From: Cellulophaga sp. F20128
Lineage (GTDB): Bacteria; Bacteroidota; Bacteroidia; Flavobacteriales; Flavobacteriaceae
Reading direction: 5' to 3'
Length of the DNA: 64,000 nucleotides
Assembly (NCBI RefSeq): GCF_023015805.1
Contig: NZ_JALKBA010000003.1
Span: forward strand, 1-64,000
The translations under genes and the position numbers were made by a program. Below are positions 34,485-41,791 of this stretch, in pieces (within the stretch, counting starts at the first letter, position 1; the number at the start of each line of letters is the position of its first letter). The notes beneath the pieces are model-generated. The model saw only the letters and a program-made list of their open reading frames with translations. It was not told the DNA's origin and did not search any database.

Positions 34485-35870
34485 TTAGTTGTTTTTAATA
34501 AAGTTGTTGATGGTGTATTCTTGCCAAACTCTGGCTTTTAAGTCATTTGTATAGCGATTTGTCCTTTTTAAGATTCGGTCATTTTCTGTAGGAGTTAACT
34601 TGTTTGCATTTTTAGTTGCATACTTTAACAAGTAGGTACTGTTACTAGAATCTAGACTCATTAAATAGTTTACATCTGGATTTTCAATGTGCGCTAAGTT
34701 GAAGGTTGTAATGAATCTATCCCAAGGTATCGCGCTAGAGAATATGAGTATTGCAAATGCAATGGTTGTATTTGATCGTAGTAAAAACAAAAAGTTTTTT
34801 TGCTTGCTTATTTTTATTCCAACAGTTAGTAAGCCACCTATAATAAGTAGTAAATAGATAAATACACCAATACGTTTGTAGGTAAATCCGAGTTCACTTA
34901 CATAGGTGTAATTTTTATAGAATGTAGTTGTTGTTAAAACTAGGTTTAAAGCAATCCATAAAAATGACAAAGATTTTAAGGATTTATTTTTTATAATAAA
35001 ATTTAGGTTCCCTCTAAAATAATAGAGTATAACTGCAATGGCACATATGATTGACACTAATAAGGCGTAAACACCTTGGTGTACAGATTGGCTATATTGG
35101 CTTTCACTAGTAACATTAGGGTTAGATAAATATATAATATCTGTAACTAAAAACACGAGTAGTAAAAGGTTTAAGGCGCCAAGAACAATACTAGCTATGG
35201 TAACTTCATTTCCTAGTTTTTTAATTAGTACAGCGGAAAAAGTAGTTTTAGGTTTTGGTAAATCATCACCCAATTCTAGGTCTTTTTCTATCAAGATATG
35301 GGAATGGTATGGACGCAACAAATGAAGAAAAATAAAATAACCAAGTGCCGTTAAAAGCAACCAGTTAATACTTATAAAACTTAGGTTAATTTTATGGAGT
35401 AGTTCATTAAATATGGGATTGGCTTTGCTGTACAATGTTGTAAATAGAAATACGAAAACTAACGCTATTACAATGCCCTTTCCATATAAGATTAGAGTAG
35501 TGTTCTTTTTTCTTGGGATTGATTTTTCTGAATGTATTGTATTTACGATTGATGCACTAGTGATGCTTATTAACCCTACCAAGCCAGCAATAGGAGTAGC
35601 AATTTTTTGTGATGCTGTTTTTCCAATCAAAATGAATAATGCTACAAAATAGGCAAAACTAGTTAAGGAAGATGGATGTATAAAAACAAACAAACCACTT
35701 AGAATAAAAGCACTAAGGAATAGCCAAGGAATTTTATTCTTGAGGGTATTCATCACTAGGATAAAACTAATTAGTAGCGATAGTATAAAAAGATTGAGCC
35801 CTAAATCTTTGGCAAAAAATAGGAGACTAAATACCAGAGCTAATAGGATCGATTTTAAGTGTGTATTCAT
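34485..35870 (-). CDS. DUF4173/DUF4153-family membrane protein
   Basis: A 461-residue polytopic protein with about ten or more helices and a soluble C-terminal tail (about 385-461) carrying DVNYLMSLDSSNSTYLLKYA and RTNRYTNDLKARVWQEYT. YTYVSELGFTYKRIGVFIYL (about 320-340) is typical of DUF4173/DUF4153 proteins. Function unknown. The Coq4-like gene is 9 bp upstream and the 98-residue gene 2 bp downstream. Confidence 0.8.
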   Translation of the reverse strand: MNTHLKSILLALVFSLLFFAKDLGLNLFILSLLISFILVMNTLKNKIPWLFLSAFILSGLFVFIHPSSLTSFAYFVALFILIGKTASQKIATPIAGLVGLISITSASIVNTIHSEKSIPRKKNTTLILYGKGIVIALVFVFLFTTLYSKANPIFNELLHKINLSFISINWLLLTALGYFIFLHLLRPYHSHILIEKDLELGDDLPKPKTTFSAVLIKKLGNEVTIASIVLGALNLLLLVFLVTDIIYLSNPNVTSESQYSQSVHQGVYALLVSIICAIAVILYYFRGNLNFIIKNKSLKSLSFLWIALNLVLTTTTFYKNYTYVSELGFTYKRIGVFIYLLLIIGGLLTVGIKISKQKNFLFLLRSNTTIAFAILIFSSAIPWDRFITTFNLAHIENPDVNYLMSLDSSNSTYLLKYATKNANKLTPTENDRILKRTNRYTNDLKARVWQEYTINNFIKNN

Positions 35871-35879
35871 AATTTTTAT

Positions 35880-36335
35880 TTAAGAGATTAAAAATGTTGT
35901 TTTTATGGTTTGTAGGGGTAAATGAAGCATCTTATGAAAATTTAACTGATGAAATTGTAAAGCTTTTGTACCCTTTGTATAGGCCTGCTTGTAAAATTTT
36001 AGGTAATCAGGAAAAAGCAGGAGCCCAAAGAACACCACTGCAAATAGATAGGGACTGCGTTTGCTATTGCCCAGTAAATAGAATTGCATGCTGATTTCTT
36101 CAGGGACAGTGGTTCCTGTATTGGTTAGGACATGAAATACATCATGATTTTCTAATTTTTCCTGTAGCTCAAAACTATGTTCCCTTAGGAAGTTGCCTAA
36201 ACAATGCCCAAGGGTGTTTTTGGGATATGCCAAAAGGGAATCGATTGAAATGTTCCATGCATCATTTTTTTTGATGAACTTTTGATATGGGATTTTACTC
36301 CACTCGTATAATTTTTCTAGTATGAATGCTCTCAT
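35880..36335 (-). CDS. Coq4-like protein
   Basis: A 151-residue soluble protein with ENHDVFHVLTNTG (about 82-94) and a Glu 12 residues after the second His (HDxxH-x11-E), the metal-binding motif of Coq4. In ubiquinone makers Coq4 acts in quinone ring processing. Flavobacteria use menaquinone, so this protein probably has another role, and I take only the fold as given. Its promoter has a palindrome also found upstream of the wHTH operon. It heads the four-gene membrane-protein operon. Confidence 0.65.
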   Translation of the reverse strand: MRAFILEKLYEWSKIPYQKFIKKNDAWNISIDSLLAYPKNTLGHCLGNFLREHSFELQEKLENHDVFHVLTNTGTTVPEEISMQFYLLGNSKRSPYLFAVVFFGLLLFPDYLKFYKQAYTKGTKALQFHQLNFHKMLHLPLQTIKTTFLIS

Positions 36336-36351
36336 TTTTTATATTGTAAAG

Positions 36352-36370
36352 TACTTTGAAATTCAAAGTA
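36352..36370. promoter_or_regulatory. palindromic operator candidate, copy 2
   Basis: TACTTTG (36352-36358), AAATT, CAAAGTA (36364-36370): a perfect 7-5-7 palindrome 17 bp upstream of the Coq4-like ATG. Copy 1 at 37314-37332 has identical arms. Both sit where a promoter is expected, so a repressor bound here would block it. The adjacent wHTH protein is the natural candidate. Confidence 0.7.
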
Positions 36371-36390
36371 AATAATTAAAAAAATAGGGA

Positions 36391-36681
36391 TTACTTTCCT
36401 ATTAATTTTTCTAAGGCATCAATATGCTTTTTAAAAGCTTGCTTGCCTAACTTGGTGGCTATATAGCGGGTATTTGGTTTTCTTCCAATAAATTGTTTTT
36501 CTACAGTGATATAGTCTTCTTTCTCTAGGGCCTTAGTATGGCTGGCTATATTGCCATCTGTGGCTCCTAATAATTCTTTTAACATATTAAAATCGGCAAA
36601 ATCATTCACCATTAAAATAGACATAATGCCCAATCTAATGCGGTGATCAAATGCTTTGTTAATATTGTTAATTATGCTCAT
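36391..36681 (-). CDS. winged-helix transcriptional regulator (MarR/ArsR-like HTH)
   Basis: A 96-residue DNA-binding protein with a winged helix: HRIRLGIMSILMVNDFADF, NMLKELLGATDGNIASHTKA (recognition helix) and the wing EKQFIGRKPNTRYIATKLG, ending in a short helix. This matches the small single-domain regulators of Bacteroidota that sit behind a membrane protein gene. The partner gene starts 2 bp upstream. The palindromes 36352-36370 and 37314-37332 flank the pair and are likely its operators, so it probably controls itself and the Coq4-like operon. Confidence 0.85.
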   Translation of the reverse strand: MSIINNINKAFDHRIRLGIMSILMVNDFADFNMLKELLGATDGNIASHTKALEKEDYITVEKQFIGRKPNTRYIATKLGKQAFKKHIDALEKLIGK

Positions 36682-36683
36682 AT

Positions 36684-37307
36684 TTAGTGGCGATCGTGTT
36701 TAAAATACATCAATGATCCATAGATAATATGGCATACCCCAAACCCAAGCGCCCAAAAATACAAGCCGTAGCCAATAAATTGTGTAGAAATTAAACCAAT
36801 TGCAATTATGGTAATGCCTAAATAGCGTACCCCACCAAGCGTATATTTACTTGCGTTAACACAAGCAAGGCCATAAAAAATTAAGGTAGCTGGAGCAACA
36901 ATTTTTATGTATTCGTATTGTATGAGTACCAGGCAGAATAAACCACCCACTACTAAGGGTAGTGCAAAATTTAAGAGCAAGCGTTTGCTAGAAATGTCCC
37001 ACATTTTTTCACCGCTACGTTTGGCTTTAAAATAGGTTAGTATAGTGCCTGTAATAAGGGCCAAGGCCATAACAGACAAGGCGATAATTAATAAATAATC
37101 TAATTGTCCGAGTGTTGTAAAAAACCGTCGTATTTCATTGGGTTCCTTTCCAATTGTAGAGATGATGTTGTGGGCTAAATAAGCACCTATTAAAGCGTAA
37201 ACACCTGCTAATATTCCTGATAATCCACTGAGCGACATAAATCTTGAAGATTTGCGCATCATATTTTTGATTTCAGAAATGTCGTCTAAATATTTTTTAG
37301 AATCCAT
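36684..37307 (-). CDS. membrane protein co-operonic with wHTH regulator
   Basis: A 207-residue integral membrane protein with five or six helices (for example ALSVMALALITGTILTYFK near 78-95 and GLISTQFIGYGLYFWALGF near 175-195) and a short N-terminal cytoplasmic helix DSKKYLDDISEIKNMMRKSS. I do not recognise a named family. Such genes commonly precede a small wHTH regulator, and here the two are 2 bp apart. A sensing or anti-regulator role is possible but unproven. Its promoter carries operator copy 1. Confidence 0.75.
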   Translation of the reverse strand: MDSKKYLDDISEIKNMMRKSSRFMSLSGLSGILAGVYALIGAYLAHNIISTIGKEPNEIRRFFTTLGQLDYLLIIALSVMALALITGTILTYFKAKRSGEKMWDISSKRLLLNFALPLVVGGLFCLVLIQYEYIKIVAPATLIFYGLACVNASKYTLGGVRYLGITIIAIGLISTQFIGYGLYFWALGFGVCHIIYGSLMYFKHDRH

Positions 37308-37313
37308 ATAAAG

Positions 37314-37332
37314 TACTTTGAACTACAAAGTA
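37314..37332. promoter_or_regulatory. palindromic operator candidate, copy 1
   Basis: TACTTTG (37314-37320), AACTA, CAAAGTA (37326-37332), 6 bp upstream of the membrane-protein ATG. Arms are identical to 36352-36370, and flanking AAAG and AAA also match. It also lies 54 bp ahead of the divergent DUF1801 gene. Confidence 0.7.
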
Positions 37333-37386
37333 AAATAAAATTATTGAGTTGTGCAATAGTGAGGATAAAATTTATATTTTTAAAAT

Positions 37387-37746
37387 ATGAATCCAGCAGA
37401 GGACTATATTTTTAATCAGCCAGAGCATTATCGGGGTATCTTAATGCATTTGCAGCATATTATAGAAAAAACCTTGCCCGAAGCCGATTTAAAATTTAAG
37501 TATAAAATTCCCTTTTATTATATAGGAGGGAGGCCCTGTTGCTATTTAAATCAATCTAAAGATTATGTAGATCTTGGTTTTTGGAATGCGGCGCATTTAA
37601 CCATTCACCTTGAACACATGACTACGGAAGGCCGGAAGATGATGAAATCATTACGCTATACTTCGTTAGAGGAAATAGATGATGCTATTCTAATTGCCGT
37701 ATTAAAAGATGCCTTTGCTGTTAAGCATAAAAAGTTTTATAAATGA
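37387..37746 (+). CDS. DUF1801-family protein
   Basis: A 119-residue soluble protein matching DUF1801 (YdhG-like): IIEKTLPEADLKFKYKIPFY, YYIGGRPCCYLNQSKDYVDL and a C-terminal helix LIAVLKDAFAVKHKKFYK. DUF1801 proteins have a TBP-like fold and unknown function. It is divergent from the membrane-protein/wHTH operon and shares its promoter gap. Confidence 0.85.
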   Translation: MNPAEDYIFNQPEHYRGILMHLQHIIEKTLPEADLKFKYKIPFYYIGGRPCCYLNQSKDYVDLGFWNAAHLTIHLEHMTTEGRKMMKSLRYTSLEEIDDAILIAVLKDAFAVKHKKFYK

Positions 37747-37870
37747 AAAGCAGTGGTTTAAAGTACTAAGTCGAAAGTTCAAGGGCTTGCATTTTGGCAC
37801 GTAACGCTTTTTTATTCGCCTTGTGGTTTTGTTTATTTGTTGAAGTGGCTTTAAGATTTAGTTTTATTTA

Positions 37871-37894
37871 CCTAACACCTAACACCTAACACCC
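37871..37894. repeat. tandem repeat CCTAACA x3
   Basis: Three perfect copies of the 7-bp unit CCTAACA plus CCC. Function unknown; simple slippage-prone spacer DNA is the plainest explanation. Confidence 0.85.
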
Positions 37895-38003
37895 AAATGT
37901 ACTAGGTCTAAAGTCCAAGGTAAAAAGTACCAAGTCTTTAATTATGGAACTTTATAATCTTAATGTTATGACTTTGCCACTAGTTGCCTAGAATTGGGTA
38001 CTT

Positions 38004-38045
38004 TAAACCGTAAACCGTAAACTGTCAACCGTCAACCGTCAACAA
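38004..38045. repeat. tandem heptamer array TAAACCG/TCAACCG x6
   Basis: Six successive 7-bp units: TAAACCG, TAAACCG, TAAACTG, TCAACCG, TCAACCG, TCAACAA. It lies 28 bp beyond the 3' end of the sulfatase gene. The same period as the array at 37871. Confidence 0.9.
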
Positions 38046-38072
38046 ACAACTATCAACTACCAACCAACACCG

Positions 38073-39680
38073 CTATTCTTTAATAAACCCTTTATCTTTA
38101 TAGATCTGAATGTATTTATTGTTCAATTCATCAGAATCTTTATACTTTACACGTAAGGCTTCAAGTTTGGTTTTCAATTCGGTTACAATTTCTGCATAGG
38201 CAGGGTCGTTGTACACATTGTTAATTTCGCTTGGATCCTTTTCCTGATCATACAATTCCCACTGATCTACATCGTAATAAAAATGAATCAACTTATATTC
38301 TTTGGTGGCAATACCATAATGTCTTTTAACGGTATGTTCAGAAGGATACTCATAGTAGTGGTAGTACACCGCATCTCTATCCCATTTTTCTTTATCTCCT
38401 TTTAACAGGGGAATTAAGCTTTTACCTTGCATATCATCCGGAGGGGTAAGGCCGGCAATTTCAAGAAAAGTCTGGGCAAAATCTAAATTCTGTACCATTT
38501 CGTCTTCCGTAGTATTTGGTGTAATTACATTAGGCCACTTAATTAATAAGGGTGTTTTAAACGATTCGTTGTACATAAAACGCTTGTCGAACCAACCGTG
38601 TTCACCTAGGTAAAATCCTTGGTCTGACGTATAAACAACCACAGTGTTTTTAGCCAAACCAGCATCGTCCATATAGTTCAATAAACGCCCCACATTTTCG
38701 TCAACCGCAGCAATAGTTCCCAAATAATCTTGTAGGTATCGCTGATATTTCCAAACCATAAGGGTAGAGTCGGTCATGGTTGGGTATCTTTTTTTAAAAT
38801 CTTCATTAATGGGGTCATATACGGCATCCCAAGCCTTTTTTTGCTCCGGAGTCATTCTAGTAAGTGCAGAGCTTAATTGCTTCCCTTTAATATTTAGTTC
38901 TTCTACGACTTCTGGCTTTACCTTATTGTCATATATTAAATACATGTGTTTTAGAATATTCATTTCAGCTGTTTTGGCAGCGTCACCTCTGGTAGCATAA
39001 TCATCAAACAAGGTAGCAGGCAAAGGATATATTTTTTCAGTAAATTCTTTGTAGTGTCTTTCAGCTGGAATCCAAGATCTATGGGGAGCTTTGTGTAAAT
39101 ACATTAAAAGGAAAGGCTTCGTTGTATCTCTACGTTTTTGCATCCAATCCAATGTTAAGTCGGTAATGATATCAGTAACATAACCGGTAATCGTTGTATC
39201 TCCTTTTTGGGTGATAAATTTAGGGTTGTTGTAACTTCCTTGACCCGGAAGAATTTTAAATTCATCAAAACCCTTGGGGTTGTTTCCAAAATGCAGTTTG
39301 CCAAACATAGCTGTGTTGTAGCCCGATTTTTGTAAGATTTGAGGGAAAGTTACATTGGTGGTGTCAAAAGGAAATGAGTTATCAACCTTGCCGTTTAAAT
39401 GGGAATGTTTTCCAGTTAGTATAACCGCCCTGGATGGTGCGCAAATAGAATTGGTGACACTTGCGTTGGTGAATAGCATTCCTTCTTTAGCGATACGATC
39501 AATGTTTGGCGTTTGAATTAATTTATCACTATACGCGCTAATCGCCTGGTAAGCGTGATCATCAGACATGATGAAAACAATATTAGGTCTTGTTTGTGTT
39601 TCTTCTTTTTTAGTTGCTGTTTTACATGCACTTAAAAGAATAAAAAAGGTAACAAATAGATAGTATAGGCTAGTCTTCAT
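38073..39680 (-). CDS. formylglycine-dependent sulfatase (lipoprotein)
   Basis: A 535-residue type I sulfatase. The signal peptide ends in the lipobox LLSAC (Cys19), so it is a lipoprotein, probably facing the periplasm or surface. Metal ligands are Asp40 and Asp41 in VFIMSDDHAYQ, and the formylglycine motif is Cys80 in CAPSRAVILTG. ASTRGDAAK-like and GWFDKRFMYNESFKTPLLIK segments and the C-terminal YDQEKDPSEINNVY (DUF4976-type) are typical of the arylsulfatase/choline-sulfatase group used to remove sulfate from marine glycans. No anaerobic maturase is seen in the window. Transcribed toward the heptamer array. Confidence 0.92.
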   Translation of the reverse strand: MKTSLYYLFVTFFILLSACKTATKKEETQTRPNIVFIMSDDHAYQAISAYSDKLIQTPNIDRIAKEGMLFTNASVTNSICAPSRAVILTGKHSHLNGKVDNSFPFDTTNVTFPQILQKSGYNTAMFGKLHFGNNPKGFDEFKILPGQGSYNNPKFITQKGDTTITGYVTDIITDLTLDWMQKRRDTTKPFLLMYLHKAPHRSWIPAERHYKEFTEKIYPLPATLFDDYATRGDAAKTAEMNILKHMYLIYDNKVKPEVVEELNIKGKQLSSALTRMTPEQKKAWDAVYDPINEDFKKRYPTMTDSTLMVWKYQRYLQDYLGTIAAVDENVGRLLNYMDDAGLAKNTVVVYTSDQGFYLGEHGWFDKRFMYNESFKTPLLIKWPNVITPNTTEDEMVQNLDFAQTFLEIAGLTPPDDMQGKSLIPLLKGDKEKWDRDAVYYHYYEYPSEHTVKRHYGIATKEYKLIHFYYDVDQWELYDQEKDPSEINNVYNDPAYAEIVTELKTKLEALRVKYKDSDELNNKYIQIYKDKGFIKE

Positions 39681-39730
39681 AAGATAGATTCATTGAAATG
39701 AAAAAAATATTGGCTAAAGATAATCATTAT

Positions 39731-39765
39731 AAAAAAAAGAAGACAACCTAAATTAGATTGTCTTC
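39731..39765 (-). terminator. terminator after the TlpA-like gene
   Basis: On the minus strand, GAAGACAATCTAATTTAGGT pairs with its GTTGTCTTC arm, followed by eight T (39731-39738 on the plus strand is an A run). It lies 22 bp past the TlpA-like stop and separates it from the sulfatase gene. Confidence 0.8.
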
Positions 39766-39786
39766 CCTGTATTAAAAAAAATATTG

Positions 39787-41703
39787 TTAGGAATTTAACA
39801 AGTCTATTTTAATAGACAATTCCTTCACTAATTTGGCAGAACTTCCACTATAACCAATAGTGATAAATTTTATATTTCCGTCTGGTCCAATTATTACTTT
39901 GGTAGGAATGCCTCTTACTTCAAAATTAGAGGCAACTAAGAATTCACGACTTCCTACTTCTATGGGGTTGTCTAAGACCACTTCAAACGTATAATTATTA
40001 TCCTTAATAAAATTAGCTGCAAGTGTACTTCTTGTTTCAAAATCGCCACTTTCCAGAGTATTTATAAATAAGAAAACAACAGAATCATCATCCTTATATT
40101 TATCTACTACCATTTGCATACCAGGAAAGGCAGCTTTACAAGGGCCACACCACCTTGCCCAAAAGTCTAAAACAACGGTTTTACCTTTTAATGCGGCTAA
40201 ATCTACCGTTTCTCCGTTTGTGTTTTTAAGCGAAAAATTCTTAGGCGCCTTAGTAATCATTTTTTCTTTAGTTTCTGCAACAAGCATTTCATTTGCTATT
40301 TTTTCTAAGGCTTCAAAATCTTTTTGATAGCCTTCTGTTGAGCCTTTTGTGTTGATATATGCTTCCTTATAATAGTCATTAATTTTAGTTGAAGTATTCC
40401 CTGCCTTAATATAATTAGCGGCCTCTGTGACTGCCTGGTCATACTTTTGACCAGCCATTAGAAATTGAATATACCTTTCGTTTAACTCAGCATTTAAGCC
40501 CTTTCCTGTCGCTATTTTTTGGTAGGTAATAGCTTCATCTACATCGCCTTGTTTGTACTTTATTAGGGCATAGGTGTCTGCGTACATGTTAAACGTATTT
40601 TCCATACTTTGCTTGTATTGCGAAGCAGTATAGTATTCTGGTTTGTCACTCAAGTCGTTTATAGATGCTTTGATGAGGTCTAGAGATTTTTTAGAAATAT
40701 CAGCAGCGAAATCTAAGTTTTCGCCTTTTTCTGCATAGTTCCAAGCAATACTGTTATAGGCACTAGGTACCATATTTTTATCAAAAACTTTAGCCATCAA
40801 AGAGGTGTACTCTTCTTTGTTGTTATTTTTTATAGCAGCCTCAGCCAGTCGTGTAAGCATCATATCTCTAATGCGAGATTCTGTCCCAAAATTAGCTTCA
40901 AAAGCAGTATAAATTTCTTTCCTTTTATTGTAATCTTGTTCGTTGTAAAATTCCATCCATAGTTCTTCTTGAGCAGCTGCACCTTTTGGAAATTTAACTT
41001 TGAGTACCTTTTGAACTGAATCTAGTAATTCAGCCTTACCGTTGGTCTGGTATAAGATGCCTAAATTCCGATATTGGAGTTCGGTTAAATTAGCGCTACT
41101 GGCATATTCAGCAATACGATTGTCTATGTATTTTTTACCTTCTTCCTTATTTTGAGTTATTAAACTTCGAGGAAATACGGCATCCCAGTTCTCTTGTAGG
41201 TCTTTGTTTTTTAACAAATCATCCTTCATTAATTTCACTGCCATTGCTTTGTCTACCTCAATTCCAAAATTTGAAGCATATCTTAACTGGTACATTCCTA
41301 TGCCAGCCATTGCTCCTGGAATGGTGTCACCTTTTGAAGTTGTTAATGGAAAAATATAGCCTTTTTTGTTATTGTGATCAAAATCTTTTCCGATTTTGAA
41401 ATTGAAAGCGATTGCGGTTGCTGAGTCTGGTATGGCAAGAGCCGCTTTGTATACAGTGTCTGCCTTGGTAAGGTTTAGGTCTACAGGGTAAGCCTTACTA
41501 CCTACCATATAATAGTAGTAAGCACTTAGGTCTTTTTGCTCTGCATCAGTTTTGTAGGTGACATTCAATGTTTCACCAGCAACTGGCATAGTCTTAGATA
41601 GGTGCAAGTTCCCAATAGTTGCTCCCATATCTTTGGGTGTTTCTTTACAAGACATGCAAATAGCTAAGAAGCTAAGTGCAATAACAATAGTAGATGTTTT
41701 CAT
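39787..41703 (-). CDS. TlpA-like thiol-disulfide lipoprotein with helical-repeat domain
   Basis: A 638-residue exported protein with a signal peptide and a Cys at residue 19 (MSC) as lipid anchor. The middle (about 140-460) is helical and TPR-like. The C-terminus (about 490-638) is a TlpA/ResA-type thioredoxin fold with active-site WCGPC (518-522), a TlpA-type loop and GIPTKVIIGPDGN near 600. It should act as a periplasmic reductase. It is 88 bp downstream of the DUF3857 gene on the same strand. The substrate is not evident. Confidence 0.85.
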   Translation of the reverse strand: MKTSTIVIALSFLAICMSCKETPKDMGATIGNLHLSKTMPVAGETLNVTYKTDAEQKDLSAYYYYMVGSKAYPVDLNLTKADTVYKAALAIPDSATAIAFNFKIGKDFDHNNKKGYIFPLTTSKGDTIPGAMAGIGMYQLRYASNFGIEVDKAMAVKLMKDDLLKNKDLQENWDAVFPRSLITQNKEEGKKYIDNRIAEYASSANLTELQYRNLGILYQTNGKAELLDSVQKVLKVKFPKGAAAQEELWMEFYNEQDYNKRKEIYTAFEANFGTESRIRDMMLTRLAEAAIKNNNKEEYTSLMAKVFDKNMVPSAYNSIAWNYAEKGENLDFAADISKKSLDLIKASINDLSDKPEYYTASQYKQSMENTFNMYADTYALIKYKQGDVDEAITYQKIATGKGLNAELNERYIQFLMAGQKYDQAVTEAANYIKAGNTSTKINDYYKEAYINTKGSTEGYQKDFEALEKIANEMLVAETKEKMITKAPKNFSLKNTNGETVDLAALKGKTVVLDFWARWCGPCKAAFPGMQMVVDKYKDDDSVVFLFINTLESGDFETRSTLAANFIKDNNYTFEVVLDNPIEVGSREFLVASNFEVRGIPTKVIIGPDGNIKFITIGYSGSSAKLVKELSIKIDLLNS

Positions 41704-41791
41704 AGCGTTTTTTTATTTTTGTTTTTTGATTGAGGGTTAAAACTACTTGTTTTTTATTCAATTGATAGTGATTTTTATGCTTTAGTAAAAG

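Larger units (their letters stand above)
37747..38072. other. gene-free spacer with tandem heptamers
   Basis: No gene. The stretch between the DUF1801 gene and the convergent sulfatase gene has two short tandem arrays with a 7-bp period and repeated copies of a loose phrase like CTAAGTCGAAAGTTCAAGG / CTAGGTCTAAAGTCCAAGG (about 37765 and 37911). No terminator was recognised. Confidence 0.6.

Noticed and set aside
37871-38045. CRISPR array
   Set aside because: The repeats are directly tandem 7-mers with no spacers and no cas gene is present.
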